Assembly: GCA_024330215.1 (NCBI GenBank)
Contig: JANDLU010000001.1
Coordinates: 86,643 to 150,642 of the forward strand
DNA: 64,000 nucleotides
Source: Candidatus Gaiellasilicea maunaloa
GTDB taxonomy: Bacteria; Actinomycetota; Thermoleophilia; Gaiellales; Gaiellaceae
Direction of reading: 5' to 3'
The notes under the pieces were generated by a model, which was not told the DNA's origin, did not search any database, and worked only from the letters and a program-made list of their open reading frames with translations. A program made the position numbers and the translations under genes. Positions 7,742 through 19,142 of the stretch are shown piece by piece; within the stretch, counting starts at the first letter, position 1, and each line of letters starts with the position of its first letter.

Positions 7742-8782
7742 GTGCGGAGCGTATCCACGAGCGGCACGACTCGGCTTGCCGTCGTCGCCGCGAGTCTCGC
7801 CGCGGTCGCGGCGGTCGCGGTCGCGCTGGTTCCCGTCGGACTGGGCGCCGACTCGTCGGGGCTCCGACTCCGGGCGAACGAGGCACGGACCCAGGAGTCG
7901 TCGGCGGCGTCACGAGCGCAGGCCGCAGTGCTGACCCTCTACGCACTCGAGACCGAGCTTTCGGAGGCGCGTGCCAGCATTGCCGCCGCCGAGGCCAGAC
8001 GCGCGGCCCTCGCCCGCGAGCGCGCCTCCGCCCGTCACCGACTCGAGCTGGCCCGAAGGGCGACGCGCATCTCGGAGACCAGGCTCGCCGAGCTCGTCCG
8101 GACGCTCTATGTGCAGGAAGGCGCCGACCCGCTCGCGGTCCTGCTCGGCGCCGGCTCGCTCGACGAGGCGCTCGTCGGACTCGACAACCTCGAGCGTGCG
8201 GCGGTCGACAATCGCCGCATCCTCGAGCAGGCGAGCTCGACCAGAGCCCGGCTCGAGCAGCTCGCCGCTCGATTCGATGCGCGAGACGCGGAGCTGGCCC
8301 ACGTCTCCGAGGCGGCGCAGAGGAGACTGCTAGCACTCGAGGCGAAGCTTGCCGAGCGTGCGGCGTACATCGACTCGCTCGAGCGACGGCAGGGTCTGGC
8401 CGGCCAGAGGCTAGCAGCCCTCGAGGCGCAGGCCCGAGCAGCGGGGCGTCGAACCGAGGCTCTCACCACGCCGGGGCGGCTGCCGGCGGCGCTCGAGCCC
8501 GCAGCTCCCGTCGCGACGAGCGGGCAGACGCTGACGGTCTCGGCGGTCGGCTACAGCCTTCCTGGCCGAACGGCCTCCGGCCTGCCGGCAGGGCACGGCG
8601 CGGTCGCTGTCGACCCGAGCGTGATCCCCCTCGGGACACGGTTCTTCGTTCCCGGGTATGGCGAAGCGGTCGCCGCGGACACCGGCGGCGCCGTCCTGGG
8701 CGCTGTCATCGATCTCTGGTTTCCCACGCCAGCCGCCGCGCGACGCTGGGGCCGGCGAACCGTCTCGATCGCGATTCGCTGA
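7742..8782 (+). CDS. Secreted coiled-coil protein with C-terminal 3D domain
   Basis: I choose the GTG at 7742 because it starts a clean signal peptide (LAVVAASLAAVAAVAVALV) just after a -10 candidate; the tracked ORF begins further left. The 346-residue product has ~230 residues of coiled coil similar to the divergent NlpC/P60 protein (both contain 'LYV-x-LLGA-SL-D-LL/AL' type segments) and ends in a 3D domain: VDPSVIPLGTRFFVPG and AADTGGAVLGAVIDLWF contain the three conserved Asp residues that name the family. 3D domains occur in MltA-like lytic transglycosylases and Rpf/Sps-like wall enzymes, so a role in glycan cleavage is likely but not proven. Confidence 0.85.
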   Translation: MRSVSTSGTTRLAVVAASLAAVAAVAVALVPVGLGADSSGLRLRANEARTQESSAASRAQAAVLTLYALETELSEARASIAAAEARRAALARERASARHRLELARRATRISETRLAELVRTLYVQEGADPLAVLLGAGSLDEALVGLDNLERAAVDNRRILEQASSTRARLEQLAARFDARDAELAHVSEAAQRRLLALEAKLAERAAYIDSLERRQGLAGQRLAALEAQARAAGRRTEALTTPGRLPAALEPAAPVATSGQTLTVSAVGYSLPGRTASGLPAGHGAVAVDPSVIPLGTRFFVPGYGEAVAADTGGAVLGAVIDLWFPTPAAARRWGRRTVSIAIR

Positions 8783-8836
8783 GCCGCGGCCACGGCCCGA
8801 GCAGGGCTCCGCGGAAACGGCCCGAACAGGACCTTC

Positions 8837-8888
8837 AGATGGTTGATCGGAAAATGGCGCGCAGCCGTGATTTTCCGATCAACCATCT
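8837..8888. repeat. Perfect 19-bp inverted repeat with 14-base loop
   Basis: Arms 8837-8855 and 8870-8888 are exact reverse complements (AGATGGTTGATCGGAAAAT and its complement). It lies between the 3D gene and the response regulator, 37 bases before the regulator's start. It is AT-richer than its surroundings and has no U-tract. Sixteen bases of the right arm (8876-8891) recur as a reverse complement at 920-935. It could be an operator, a 3'-end hairpin of the 3D mRNA or a small mobile palindrome. Confidence 0.7.
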
Positions 8889-8924
8889 AGACTGCCCGGC
8901 TCACGTGCCACCCCGGGGGACCCG

Positions 8925-9605
8925 ATGAACGAGACGGTAACGACGACGGACGACGAGCCGCGCGACGTGCGCGTTCTCCTCGTCGATGATCACGACCTCT
9001 TCCGCACCGGCCTGCGGAATCTGCTCGAAGTGCAGGGGATCCACATCGTCGGCGAGGCCGCCAGCGGCTCGGAGGCGCTCCGGATCGTCCGCGAGACGGC
9101 GCCCGACGTCGTCGTCATGGATCTGAACATGCCCGGCATGAACGGCGTCGAGGCGACGCGACACATGAGTCGGGATGCCCCTCTCACCCGCGTGATCGTC
9201 CTCACCGTCTCCGATCAGGAGCAGGACGTGATGCACGCGATCCTCGCGGGCGCCTGCGGCTACCTGCTCAAGGACGCGTCGATCCAGGATCTGATCCGGG
9301 GAATCGAGTCGGCCGCGGTCGGCGAGTCGCTGATCTCGCCGCACATCGCGGGCAAGGTGCTTCAGCACGTGCGCTCGACGACGGCGTCACCGGACGCCGC
9401 GGAGACGATCCGCGCCGAGCTCTCCGACCGGGAGGTACAGGTGCTGAAGCTGATCGCGAACGGCAAGGACAACGCGATGATTGCCGGCGAGCTGCACATC
9501 AGCCCGAAGACCGTCAAGAACCACATCTCGAACATCCTGATGAAGCTCCAGATGGAGAACCGGATCCAGGCCGCGGTCTACGCCGTCCGCTCCGGGATCG
9601 TGTAG
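8925..9605 (+). CDS. NarL/LuxR-family response regulator
   Basis: A 226-residue two-domain regulator. The receiver domain (residues ~9-125) has the acidic pair in LLVDDHD, the phospho-acceptor Asp in VVMDLNMPGMNG, a Thr in VLTVSD and the Lys in YLLKDAS. The LuxR-type HTH (residues ~160-222) reads LSDREVQVLKLIANGKDNAM and the recognition helix SPKTVKNHISNI. GGGGGAC 7 bases before the ATG is a good ribosome binding site. No histidine kinase gene is adjacent, so its partner is elsewhere. The inverted repeat just upstream is a possible autoregulatory site. Confidence 0.93.
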   Translation: MNETVTTTDDEPRDVRVLLVDDHDLFRTGLRNLLEVQGIHIVGEAASGSEALRIVRETAPDVVVMDLNMPGMNGVEATRHMSRDAPLTRVIVLTVSDQEQDVMHAILAGACGYLLKDASIQDLIRGIESAAVGESLISPHIAGKVLQHVRSTTASPDAAETIRAELSDREVQVLKLIANGKDNAMIAGELHISPKTVKNHISNILMKLQMENRIQAAVYAVRSGIV

Positions 9606-9609
9606 AGGG

Positions 9610-9969
9610 CTAGAGCGCGTGCGCCCGCAGCGCCGCGAGCAGTCTGCGCAGACCGACGAGCTCCCGGTCGAGCTCGTCGAGTGCACCGGTCAACTCGGCG
9701 ATCCGGGTCTGATCGGGCTTCGGCGCGCGAACGACCGAGCGCAGCAGGCGCTCGACCTGCAACCGCTCGCCGCCGAGCCGCAGCGCGTGGGCGTACCCGT
9801 CGGTGAGCGTTTTCTCGGCGAGCGCACGCGAAACCCGCTCGCCGTCGGCGGGCCGGTCGAGCAGCGACCGAATCTCGGTCAGGACGGCGGGCAGATGCTG
9901 GCTCAGAGGAGCGCTCCACGCTCGATTATGGGATGCGTGTCGCGGACGGGCATGGGCCGTCGGGCCCAT
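9610..9969 (-). CDS. Small helical protein of unknown function
   Basis: The 119-residue ORF ends five bases from the response regulator stop, in convergent orientation. Its C-terminal two thirds form amphipathic helices (IAELTGALDELDRELVGLRR), with no signal peptide or membrane segment. The only in-frame ATG (9969) would overlap the start region of dacB, so the true start may be a rarer codon near 9890-9920. I do not recognise a family. The codon pattern and helix periodicity favour a real gene over the overlapping frames. Confidence 0.5.
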   Translation of the reverse strand: MGPTAHARPRHASHNRAWSAPLSQHLPAVLTEIRSLLDRPADGERVSRALAEKTLTDGYAHALRLGGERLQVERLLRSVVRAPKPDQTRIAELTGALDELDRELVGLRRLLAALRAHAL

Positions 9970-11191
9970 CTTCCGACGGTGCGCGGCCCATCGCTCCTCC
10001 TCGTCCTGGTCGCAGCAGCGTTCACCTTCTCGCTCGCGTCTGCGCCGCCCGGACGAGCCGCCGATCCGACGCTGCCCTCCCGGCTCGCACGAGCGCTCGC
10101 GGTTCCCAATGTCGACCCGTCGCGAACCGCCGCGCTCGCCATCGACTTACGGAGCGGGACGGTCGTCTACTCCCGGAATCCGTTGCTCTCCCTCCAACCG
10201 GCGTCGAACGAGAAGCTGCCAATCGCCTACGCTGCTCTGACGCTCCTCGGTAGCAACCATCGCTTCCACACCGAGGTCGTCGGCACCGGCTCGCTCGTCG
10301 GCGATGTCTGGCACGGCAATCTCTTCCTGCGCGGCTTCGGCGATCCGACCCTCGAGCCCGCCGACCTCGACGCGCTCGCCGCCGACGTCGCCTCGTGGGG
10401 AATCGCCCGGGTCGACGGAGCCGTGATCGGCGACGAGTCGTGGTTCGATGCGCAACGCACGGCGCCGGGCTGGAAGCCGAGCTTCTACATCGGACAGTCT
10501 CCCCCGCTCTCGGCGCTCGTCGTCGACCGCGGCTGGTTCCGCGGCCGCACCGCCAGGGAGCCGGCACTCGCAGCCGCGTCGCTCTTCCGCCGGGCGCTGG
10601 CATCGAAGGGCGTCGCCGTCCGCCGGAGCGCCCGCGCCGGCACGCTGACGACGTCCGGGTTCCCGCTCGCGCAGGATCTCTCCGAGCCGCTGACCGAGAT
10701 CGTCCGTTTCATGGGCCGCGAGAGCGACAACTTCACGGCAGAGGTGCTGCTGAAGCAGCTCGGCGCGCTCTACGCCGACGACGGCTCGACAGCCGCGGGC
10801 GCCCGCGTCGTCGAAGACGCCCTCGCGGCCGCGAAGATCCCGCTCGGCGGCGTCCGGATCGCCGACGGCTCGGGACTTTCGCGGCTCGATCGCCTCACAG
10901 CGTCCGCCGTCGTCGCCCTCCTCCTCGCCGGGATCGCCGACCCCGCGATCCGCGATGCCTTCCTCGGCTCGCTCGCCGTCGCCGGTGTGGACGGAACGCT
11001 GAGGAGCCGGCTCGAGTCGCGACCCGCGCGGGGGCGTGTGATCGCCAAGACCGGGACGACGAGCGTCGCCTCCGCCCTCTCGGGCTTCGTCCGCGAGCGG
11101 TTCGTCTTCGCGATCCTCCAGAACGGCGCGCCCGTGTCGTCGTACTGGGCCCGTCGGGCGCAGGACCGGTTCGCGACGGTGCTCGCGGCGA

Positions 11192-11196
<5 letters not shown>
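9952..11196 (+). CDS. dacB: D-alanyl-D-alanine carboxypeptidase/endopeptidase (PBP4, peptidase S13)
   Basis: A ~414-residue secreted enzyme with a signal peptide (SLLLVLVAAAFTFSLASA). It trims or cross-cleaves peptidoglycan stem peptides. All three penicillin-binding motifs are present: the SxxK nucleophile in PASNEKLPIAYAAL, the SxN-type motif in RESDNFTAEVLLKQL, and KTG in IAKTGTTSVASALSG. Between the first two lies the S13-specific insert that includes FLRGFGDPTL. ATG 9952 is used; in-frame GTG 9937 and ATG 9928 are alternatives, and a GATTAT -10 candidate 7 bases before 9937 would make that start leaderless. Together with the two hydrolases upstream it forms a wall-remodelling neighbourhood. 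Confidence 0.9.
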
Positions 11197-13922
<2,726 letters not shown>

Positions 13923-13931
13923 CTCGCGATG

Positions 13932-14651
13932 CTAGTCGTAGTCGACGCGCTCGAGATACAGGCCCCAGGCGGGCGCCGTCAGCCCGCCCTCGCTGCGCGG
14001 GCGTGTCTCGAGCAGCCGAACGAGATCGTCCGGCGGGCGCTCGAGCATCGTCCCCACGAGGGTCCGCACCATGTGCCGGAGGAAGCTGCCGGCGGTCACG
14101 ATGAAGTGGAGCTCGTCGTCTCGGCGCTCCCAGGCCGAGGCGGTGATCGTTCGCCGGAAGCTCGTGTGCTCGGTCTCGGCCGGGGTGAAAGCGGTGAAGT
14201 CGTGCTCGCCGAGCAAGAGCGCCGCCGAGCGCGCGAGCTCCTCCTCGTCGAGTGGTCGAGGCCACCAGAGAGCGCGTCGAGCCAGGAACGGCGAGCGCAG
14301 CCGGCGGCGGAGGATCCGATACCGGTAGCTGCGTCCCCGGGCCGAGTGCCGGGCGTCGAAGCCTGCCGTCGCCGCTTCCGCCCCCACGACCGCCACGTCG
14401 TCGGGCAGGATCGCGTTCAGCGCCCTCGCCACGCGGTCGACAGGCGGGCCACCCTCGACCTCGACGCTGATCACTTGACCGAGCGCGTGCACGCCGGTGT
14501 CCGTCCGACCGGCGACGGCGAGCTCCGACCAGGACTGGAACAGCTCGTCGCAGGCCTCTCGGACGACGCTCTCGACGGTTCGCGCCCCGGGCTGACGAGC
14601 CCAGCCGCGGAAGCCGGTGCCATCGTACTCGAGCGTCAACTTCAGCCTCAC
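13932..14651 (-). CDS. truA: tRNA pseudouridine(38-40) synthase
   Basis: TruA converts uridines 38-40 in the anticodon stem-loop to pseudouridine. The catalytic Asp lies in [17 protein letters not shown], and the C-terminal [13 protein letters not shown] motif is standard. The tracked ORF runs to 14918, but family alignment places the start at [17 protein letters not shown], whose GTG (14649-14651) overlaps the stop of the NfeD-like gene as GTGA. This gives 239 residues, close to the family norm of 240-270. truA after rplQ is a common order in Gram-positive bacteria. Confidence 0.95.
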   Translation of the reverse strand: MRLKLTLEYDGTGFRGWARQPGARTVESVVREACDELFQSWSELAVAGRTDTGVHALGQVISVEVEGGPPVDRVARALNAILPDDVAVVGAEAATAGFDARHSARGRSYRYRILRRRLRSPFLARRALWWPRPLDEEELARSAALLLGEHDFTAFTPAETEHTSFRRTITASAWERRDDELHFIVTAGSFLRHMVRTLVGTMLERPPDDLVRLLETRPRSEGGLTAPAWGLYLERVDYD

Positions 14652-14968
14652 GCGACCTCGACGACGAGCGTGAGCCGCTCCACGGCGACGACCGCCACGA
14701 CCGCGCCCTCGTCGGCGCCCCCCTCGCAGCGCGCCTGCCAGAGCTCGCCCTTGACCCGAATGCTCCCGACCGGCCGACACGGCGAGACAACGACCGCGCG
14801 CGCTCCGATCAGCGCCTCCACTCCCACCGCGGGGGTTCGCCGATGCGACCACTGCCACAGGAACCAGGCTTCGACGAGCTCGACGGCTCCGCCGACCGCG
14901 ACCGCGACGACGCCCCACGGGGACGGGAGGACGAAGACAGCGAGCCCGAGGGCGATGAGCAAGGCCAC
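14648..14968 (-). CDS. NfeD-like membrane protein
   Basis: About 106 residues: two hydrophobic segments ([15 protein letters not shown] and [20 protein letters not shown]), then an OB-fold-like C-terminal domain ([28 protein letters not shown]) typical of NfeD proteins, which partner with membrane proteases or stomatins. No stomatin or protease gene is near. Start choice: GTG at 14966-14968; GTG at 14986 is in frame and also possible. It sits between rplQ (61 bases upstream) and truA (GTGA overlap), an unusual insertion in the usual rplQ-truA order. Confidence 0.75.
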   Translation of the reverse strand: MALLIALGLAVFVLPSPWGVVAVAVGGAVELVEAWFLWQWSHRRTPAVGVEALIGARAVVVSPCRPVGSIRVKGELWQARCEGGADEGAVVAVVAVERLTLVVEVA

Positions 14969-15029
14969 CCTAGACGACGAACGCACACAGAATCTGCGCG
15001 CCTTCGTGACGAGACAATGACTTTTCGGC

Positions 15030-15428
15030 CTAAGCCGGGCGCTGCGGGCGGGCGGCGAACGTCGTCGCGGGCTCGTAGTCGACGAGCTCCAGGTACACCA
15101 TCTCCGCTGCGTCGCCCTGACGAGCGCCGAGCTTGACGATCCGCGTGTAGCCGCCCGGCCGATCCGCAAAGCGCGGCGCAACCTCGCCGAAGAGATGGCT
15201 GACGGCGTCGGGCGATCGCAGCTCCGAGAGCGCCTTGCGCCGCGCGGAGAGGTCGCCGCGCTTGCCGAGCGTGATCATCTTCTCCGCGAACGGCTTGACG
15301 GCCTTGGCCTTCGCCTCGGTCGTCTGGATCCGCCCGTGCTCGAGCAGCGCACCCGCGAGGTTCGAGTACAGCGCCTTCCGGTGCGCCGAATCGCGCCCCA
15401 GCTTCTTGCCTGCGCGGGCGTGCCGCAC
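15030..15428 (-). CDS. rplQ: 50S ribosomal protein bL17
   Basis: A 132-residue bL17 with the standard start [17 protein letters not shown] and the conserved [20 protein letters not shown] block. It sits near the polypeptide exit site of the large subunit. GTG start overlaps the rpoA stop (TAGTG), so translation is coupled to rpoA as in the classic alpha operon. The C-terminus ends in a short basic tail beyond the family core. Confidence 0.97.
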   Translation of the reverse strand: MRHARAGKKLGRDSAHRKALYSNLAGALLEHGRIQTTEAKAKAVKPFAEKMITLGKRGDLSARRKALSELRSPDAVSHLFGEVAPRFADRPGGYTRIVKLGARQGDAAEMVYLELVDYEPATTFAARPQRPA

Positions 15429-16396
15429 TATTCGTCGCCTCGCAGGTTGAGTCCGTGCGACTGCAACGTCTCCTTGACCTCTTCGATCGACTTCTTGCCG
15501 AAGTTCGGGATCGCGGCCAGCTCGTTCTCCGACTTGGTCACGAGATCGCCGATCGTCTCGATCCCGACCCGCTTCAGGCAGTTGTACGAGCGGACGCCGA
15601 GCTCGAGCTCCTCGATCGGGAAGTTCTCCATCCCGTGTGCGGCCGGCGCCTCGATCCCCGTCTCTGCGGCCGCGGTCTCGCCGAAGCCCTCGATCCGGTC
15701 GAGGTCGGTGAAGATCGCGAGCTGCCGGATCAGGATCTCGGCCGCCTGACCGATCGCCTCGCGCGGCTCGAGCGAGCCGTCGGTCGTCACGTCGAGACGA
15801 AGCTTGTCGTAATCCGTCCGCTGCCCGACCCGAGCCGCCTCGACGTCGTACGAGACTCGGCGAACGGGCGAGAAAATCGAGTCGATCGGGATCACGCCGA
15901 TCGGCTGCTCGGGGCCGCGATTGAGCTCGGCCGGCACGTAGCCGCGACCGCGGCCGATCGTCAGCGTCATCTCGAGCTTGCCCTTGTCGGACAGATGCCC
16001 GATCACGAGCTCCGGATTGAGGATCTCGAGGTCGGCAGGCGCCTGGATGTCGGCAGCAGTGACCGGGCCGGAGCCCTTCTTCGCGATGTGCACCTCGACC
16101 TCGGGCGACTCGCCGTGGAGGAGGCAGATCAGGTTCTTCAGGTTGAGGATGACGTCGGTGACGTCCTCCTTGACCCCCGGCAGCGTCGTGAACTCGTGCG
16201 CAACGCCCTCGATCTTGACGGCGGTGACCGCGGCGCCTTCGAGCGACGAGAGCAGCACGCGGCGCAGCGAGTTGCCGAACGTGTAGCCGAAACCGCGATC
16301 GAGCGGCTCGATCACGAAGATCCCACGGTTCTCGTTGATCTCCTCGTGGACGATCTTCGGGACCTGGAAGTCCATCAAGCTCATGCGTGTAGCCAA
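15428..16396 (-). CDS. rpoA: RNA polymerase subunit alpha
   Basis: 322 residues. The N-terminal assembly domain ([19 protein letters not shown]) dimerises and holds beta and beta-prime, and the C-terminal domain (residues ~255-322, [18 protein letters not shown] then [17 protein letters not shown]) contacts UP elements and activators. Start is TTG at 16396 because AGGAGG lies 6 bases upstream; ATG 16384 is in frame but further from that site. A hairpin (16408-16432) sits directly before the Shine-Dalgarno sequence. Confidence 0.97.
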   Translation of the reverse strand: MATRMSLMDFQVPKIVHEEINENRGIFVIEPLDRGFGYTFGNSLRRVLLSSLEGAAVTAVKIEGVAHEFTTLPGVKEDVTDVILNLKNLICLLHGESPEVEVHIAKKGSGPVTAADIQAPADLEILNPELVIGHLSDKGKLEMTLTIGRGRGYVPAELNRGPEQPIGVIPIDSIFSPVRRVSYDVEAARVGQRTDYDKLRLDVTTDGSLEPREAIGQAAEILIRQLAIFTDLDRIEGFGETAAAETGIEAPAAHGMENFPIEELELGVRSYNCLKRVGIETIGDLVTKSENELAAIPNFGKKSIEEVKETLQSHGLNLRGDE

Positions 16397-16407
16397 AACG
16401 ATCCTCC

Positions 16408-16432
16408 TATTTCTCGCCTGCGGCGAAAAATA
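16408..16432 (-). promoter_or_regulatory. Tiny-loop hairpin before the rpoA ribosome binding site
   Basis: In the mRNA, UAUUUUUCGCC pairs with GGCGAGAAAUA around a GCA loop (11 bp, one G-U pair). The AGGAGG of rpoA follows immediately. The same stem-GCA/GGA-stem design stands before rplF, rpsH and tuf, which suggests a shared role in translation initiation. Confidence 0.6.
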
Positions 16433-16475
16433 CTAGTTTGAAATTGGACATTGAATTCGAAGTGTTCTTCCTAAA

Positions 16476-16510
16476 CTCCAAATAGATCGGCTTTCTCGAT
16501 CTATTTGGAG
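16476..16510 (-). repeat. Stop-codon palindrome at the rpsD 3' end
   Basis: CTCCAAATAGATCG (mRNA sense, last two codons and TAG of rpsD plus five bases) is followed after 7 bases by its exact reverse complement, a 14-bp stem holding the stop codon. There is no U-tract. It may protect the upstream mRNA or influence termination and re-initiation before rpoA. Confidence 0.65.
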
Positions 16511-17121
16511 TACAGCTCGACGATGAGCGATTCCTGCACCGGCGTGTCGATCTCGGCGCGCTCGGGCCACTTCAGCACCTTGCCGGTGAGCCCCTCATGG
16601 TCGGCCTGGAGCCACGGCGCGACCGAGGCGGTCAGATCCGTGGCGTCGCGGATGGTCGGCTCGGCAGCGCTGCCGGACTTCATCGTGACGATGTCGTTCG
16701 GACGCACCCCGAAGCTCGGGATGTTGACCCGGCGGCCGTTGACCGTGAAGTGGCCGTGGCGGACGAGCTGACGGGCCTGAGCCCGCGAGCCTGCGAAGCC
16801 GAGTCGATAGACGACGTTGTCGAGCCGCGTCTCGAGCATCCGGAGCAGGTTCTCGCCCGGCGCGCCGGTGCCGCGGGTCGCCTTGTCGTAGTAGTTGCGG
16901 AACTGCTTCTCGAGCAGACCGTAGTAGCGGCGCGCCTTCTGCTTCTCGCGCAACTGGAGCAGGTACTCGCTCTGCTTGATTCGGCCGCGGCCATGCTCGC
17001 CCGGCGGATACGAGCGGCGCTCGATCGCGCACTTCTCGGTCAGACAGCGCTCGCCCTTGAGGAAGAGCTTCATCCCCTCGCGTCGGCAGATCCGGCACTT
17101 CGCTCCGAGATCCCTGGCCAT
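16501..17121 (-). CDS. rpsD: 30S ribosomal protein uS4, zinc-type
   Basis: 206 residues, a primary 16S-binding assembly protein. The N-terminus carries a C4 zinc site (CRIC near residue 9 and CLTEKC near 30), so this is the zinc-binding form, followed by the S4 RNA-binding domain ([35 protein letters not shown]). In the alpha operon it lies between rpsK and rpoA. In other bacteria S4 represses this operon by binding its mRNA; no such pseudoknot was sought in detail here. Confidence 0.97.
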   Translation of the reverse strand: MARDLGAKCRICRREGMKLFLKGERCLTEKCAIERRSYPPGEHGRGRIKQSEYLLQLREKQKARRYYGLLEKQFRNYYDKATRGTGAPGENLLRMLETRLDNVVYRLGFAGSRAQARQLVRHGHFTVNGRRVNIPSFGVRPNDIVTMKSGSAAEPTIRDATDLTASVAPWLQADHEGLTGKVLKWPERAEIDTPVQESLIVELYSK

Positions 17122-17123
17122 CA

Positions 17124-17179
17124 GCGGCTCTCCTGGTGACGGTTACCCGTCGCCCTAATAACTGTTGCCTGGAAAGCCA
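17124..17179 (-). promoter_or_regulatory. Core-less relative of the PCVLA-type intergenic element (rpsK/rpsD)
   Basis: The whole rpsK-rpsD gap resembles the outer part of the larger elements described at 19714, 29182 and 30188. In mRNA sense, GUGGCUUUCCAGG after the rpsK stop pairs with CCAGGAGAGCCGC before the rpsD start (11 of 13 standard pairs plus wobble), and the flanking motifs GGCAACAGU and ACCGUCACC are shared with the copy before rplB. The inner hairpin and the PCVLA motif are missing. The stem covers the rpsD Shine-Dalgarno bases AGGAGA. Confidence 0.55.
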
Positions 17180-17587
17180 CTAAACCCGCCTCCGCTTCCG
17201 GGGACGGACCCCGTTGTGGGCCTGCGGGCTGACGTCCTTGACCCCGAGGATCTCGAGGCCGGCCGCCTGCAGCGAGCGGATCGCGGTCTCCCGGCCGGAG
17301 CCGGGTCCCTTGACGAAGACCTCGACCTTCTGGAGTCCGTGCTCCATCCCCTTGCGGGCACACGAGTCGGCGGTGACCTGGGCTGCGAACGGGGTCGACT
17401 TGCGCGAGCCCTTGAACCCGGCCGAGCCTGCGGACTCCCAGGCGATCACGTTGCCGTCCTTGTCGGTGAGAGCGACGATCGTGTTGTTGAAGGACGTCTT
17501 GATGTGCGCCTGGCCGATCGCGATGTTCTTGCGGACGCGCCGACGGGCCCGGCCACGAGTGGCCGCGGCTTTGCGAGGAGGAGCCAT
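17180..17587 (-). CDS. rpsK: 30S ribosomal protein uS11
   Basis: 135 residues with the family core [17 protein letters not shown] and the C-terminal [10 protein letters not shown]. uS11 lines the mRNA exit channel on the platform. Its ATG overlaps the rpsM stop region (TAATG), so translation is coupled to rpsM. Standard alpha-operon position. Confidence 0.97.
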   Translation of the reverse strand: MAPPRKAAATRGRARRRVRKNIAIGQAHIKTSFNNTIVALTDKDGNVIAWESAGSAGFKGSRKSTPFAAQVTADSCARKGMEHGLQKVEVFVKGPGSGRETAIRSLQAAGLEILGVKDVSPQAHNGVRPRKRRRV

Positions 17588-17961
17588 TACTTGGCCTTCT
17601 TCCCGCGGCCGACGGTCTTCTTCGGCCCCTTACGCGTCCGCGCGTTCGTCTTCGTCCGCTGGCCGTTCACCGGCAGGCCGCGTCGATGGCGGACGCCGCG
17701 ATAGCAACCGATCTCGGAGAGGCGCTTGATCGACTGCGAGCGCTCGCGACGGAGGTCGCCCTCCACCTGTAGGTCGCCGTCGATATAGGCGCGAAGCTTG
17801 TTGATCTCGTCGTCCGTGAGATCCTTGACTTTCTCGTTCCGGTCGAGCTCGAGCGCTGCGCAGATCTTCTGTGCCGAGGCCTGCCCGATCCCGTAGATGT
17901 ACGTCAGCCCGATCTCCAGACGCTTCTGGTTCGGGAGGTTGACGCCTGCGATTCGTGCCAA
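17587..17961 (-). CDS. rpsM: 30S ribosomal protein uS13
   Basis: 124 residues, starting [14 protein letters not shown] and ending in a basic tail ([13 protein letters not shown]) that contacts tRNA in the A and P sites. The [19 protein letters not shown] block is diagnostic. Five bases separate it from rpmJ. TTG or ATG start variants are possible but the tracked start matches the family N-terminus. Confidence 0.97.
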   Translation of the reverse strand: MARIAGVNLPNQKRLEIGLTYIYGIGQASAQKICAALELDRNEKVKDLTDDEINKLRAYIDGDLQVEGDLRRERSQSIKRLSEIGCYRGVRHRRGLPVNGQRTKTNARTRKGPKKTVGRGKKAK

Positions 17962-17966
17962 AGTGA

Positions 17967-18080
17967 CTACCCCTGCCTTTGCTTGTGCCGTGGGTTCGAG
18001 CAGATGACCATGGTGCGCCCGTGCCGCTTGATCACGCGGCAGCGCTCACACCTCGGCTTGACGGACGGGCGAACCTTCAT
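17967..18080 (-). CDS. rpmJ: 50S ribosomal protein bL36
   Basis: Too short for the ORF track. ATG at 18078-18080 opens 37 codons to a TAG at 17967-17969: [19 protein letters not shown], then [18 protein letters not shown]. The CxxC...C...H zinc-binding pattern is complete, so this is the zinc form of bL36. It lies between infA and rpsM, the standard place. Confidence 0.95.
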   Translation of the reverse strand: MKVRPSVKPRCERCRVIKRHGRTMVICSNPRHKQRQG

Positions 18081-18092
18081 CAGAAAACTTCC

Positions 18093-18314
18093 TTACCGGT
18101 TGCGGAAGGTGATCCTGCCGCGGTTCAAGTCATAGGGAGAGAGCTCGACCTTGACGCGGTCGCCGGGAGCGATGCGGATGTAGTGCTTCCGCATCTTCCC
18201 CGAGATCGTTGCGAGAACGGCGTGCCCGCCGTCGATCTGCACCCGAAACATCGTGCTCGGGAGCGCCTCGACGACCTCGCCTTCGACCTCGATCTTCTCT
18301 TCCTTGACTGCCAT
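18093..18314 (-). CDS. infA: Translation initiation factor IF-1
   Basis: 73 residues forming one OB fold ([40 protein letters not shown]). IF-1 occupies the ribosomal A site during initiation. The tracked ORF starts 18 codons earlier, but the family N-terminus [12 protein letters not shown] and the GGAG five bases before ATG 18312-18314 support the shorter form. Confidence 0.97.
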   Translation of the reverse strand: MAVKEEKIEVEGEVVEALPSTMFRVQIDGGHAVLATISGKMRKHYIRIAPGDRVKVELSPYDLNRGRITFRNR

Positions 18315-18368
18315 AGACTCCGTGATAGCTGTGCGCACGACGAAACGCGGCCCAGCCGCGCGAGCCAT

Positions 18369-19142
18369 CTACTTTAGCAAAGACGGCTCCCGATCGCGCG
18401 CCCCCGTGAGGATGCGCGGGCCTGCTGCCGTGATCGCGACGGTGTGCTCGAAATGACAGGCGAGCGAGCCGTCCTCGGTCGAGATCGACCACTCGTCGTC
18501 CTGCACGTAGACGTCGGGCGTGCCGGCGGTGATCATCGGCTCGATCGCGATCGTCATCCCCTCCGAGAGCTGCGGCCCGCGGCCCTGGTCGCCGAAGTTC
18601 GGGATGTGCGGATCCTCGTGGTAGGAGCGGCCGACCCCGTGACCGACGAGGCTGCGGACGACCGAGAAGCCGTTCGACTCGACGAGCCGCTGCACGGCCG
18701 ACGAGATGTCCCCGACGCGATTGCCGGGGCGCGCCTGCGCGATCCCCGCTGCGAGCGCCTCGCGACCGACGTTCAGCAGTCGCTGCGACTCGGCAGCGAT
18801 CTCCCCGATCCCGAAGGTGAACGCGCTGTCGGCGATGTAGCCGTCCAGCGTCACGCCGACGTCGATGGTGACGAGATCCCCCTCCCGGACGACGTAGCCG
18901 CCCGGGATCCCGTGCACGACCATGTCGTTCGGGGAGATGCAGATCGCTCTCGGATAGCCGCGGTAGCCCTTCGAGGTCGGAACGCCGCCGTGCGCGGCGA
19001 TGAACTCGTCCGCGATCCGATCGAGCTCGCCCGTCGTGATCCCGGGCTCGAGGTGCTCGCCGACGTGGGCGATCGTGTCCGCGACGACGCTGCCGGCCGC
19101 GGCCATCTTCTCGATCTCCTGGGCTGACTTCCGGACGATCAT
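18369..19142 (-). CDS. map: Methionine aminopeptidase, type I
   Basis: 257 residues; removes the N-terminal Met from nascent proteins. The five metal ligands are in place: Asp in TIDVGVTLDGY and IADSAFTF, His in VGHGVGRSYHEDP, Glu in AIEPMITAG and in the C-terminal HFEHTVAI. ISPNDMVVHGIPG is the substrate loop. The start overlaps the adk stop (ATGA). The order secY-adk-map-infA is conserved in Gram-positive spc operons. Confidence 0.97.
   Translation of the reverse strand: MIVRKSAQEIEKMAAAGSVVADTIAHVGEHLEPGITTGELDRIADEFIAAHGGVPTSKGYRGYPRAICISPNDMVVHGIPGGYVVREGDLVTIDVGVTLDGYIADSAFTFGIGEIAAESQRLLNVGREALAAGIAQARPGNRVGDISSAVQRLVESNGFSVVRSLVGHGVGRSYHEDPHIPNFGDQGRGPQLSEGMTIAIEPMITAGTPDVYVQDDEWSISTEDGSLACHFEHTVAITAAGPRILTGARDREPSLLK

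Noticed and set aside
9578-9919. 113-codon minus-strand ORF starting seven bases after a CATAAT box
   Set aside because: The promoter-like spacing was tempting, but the translation is Arg/Ala-rich shadow sequence; the overlapping frame 9610-9969 looks like protein.
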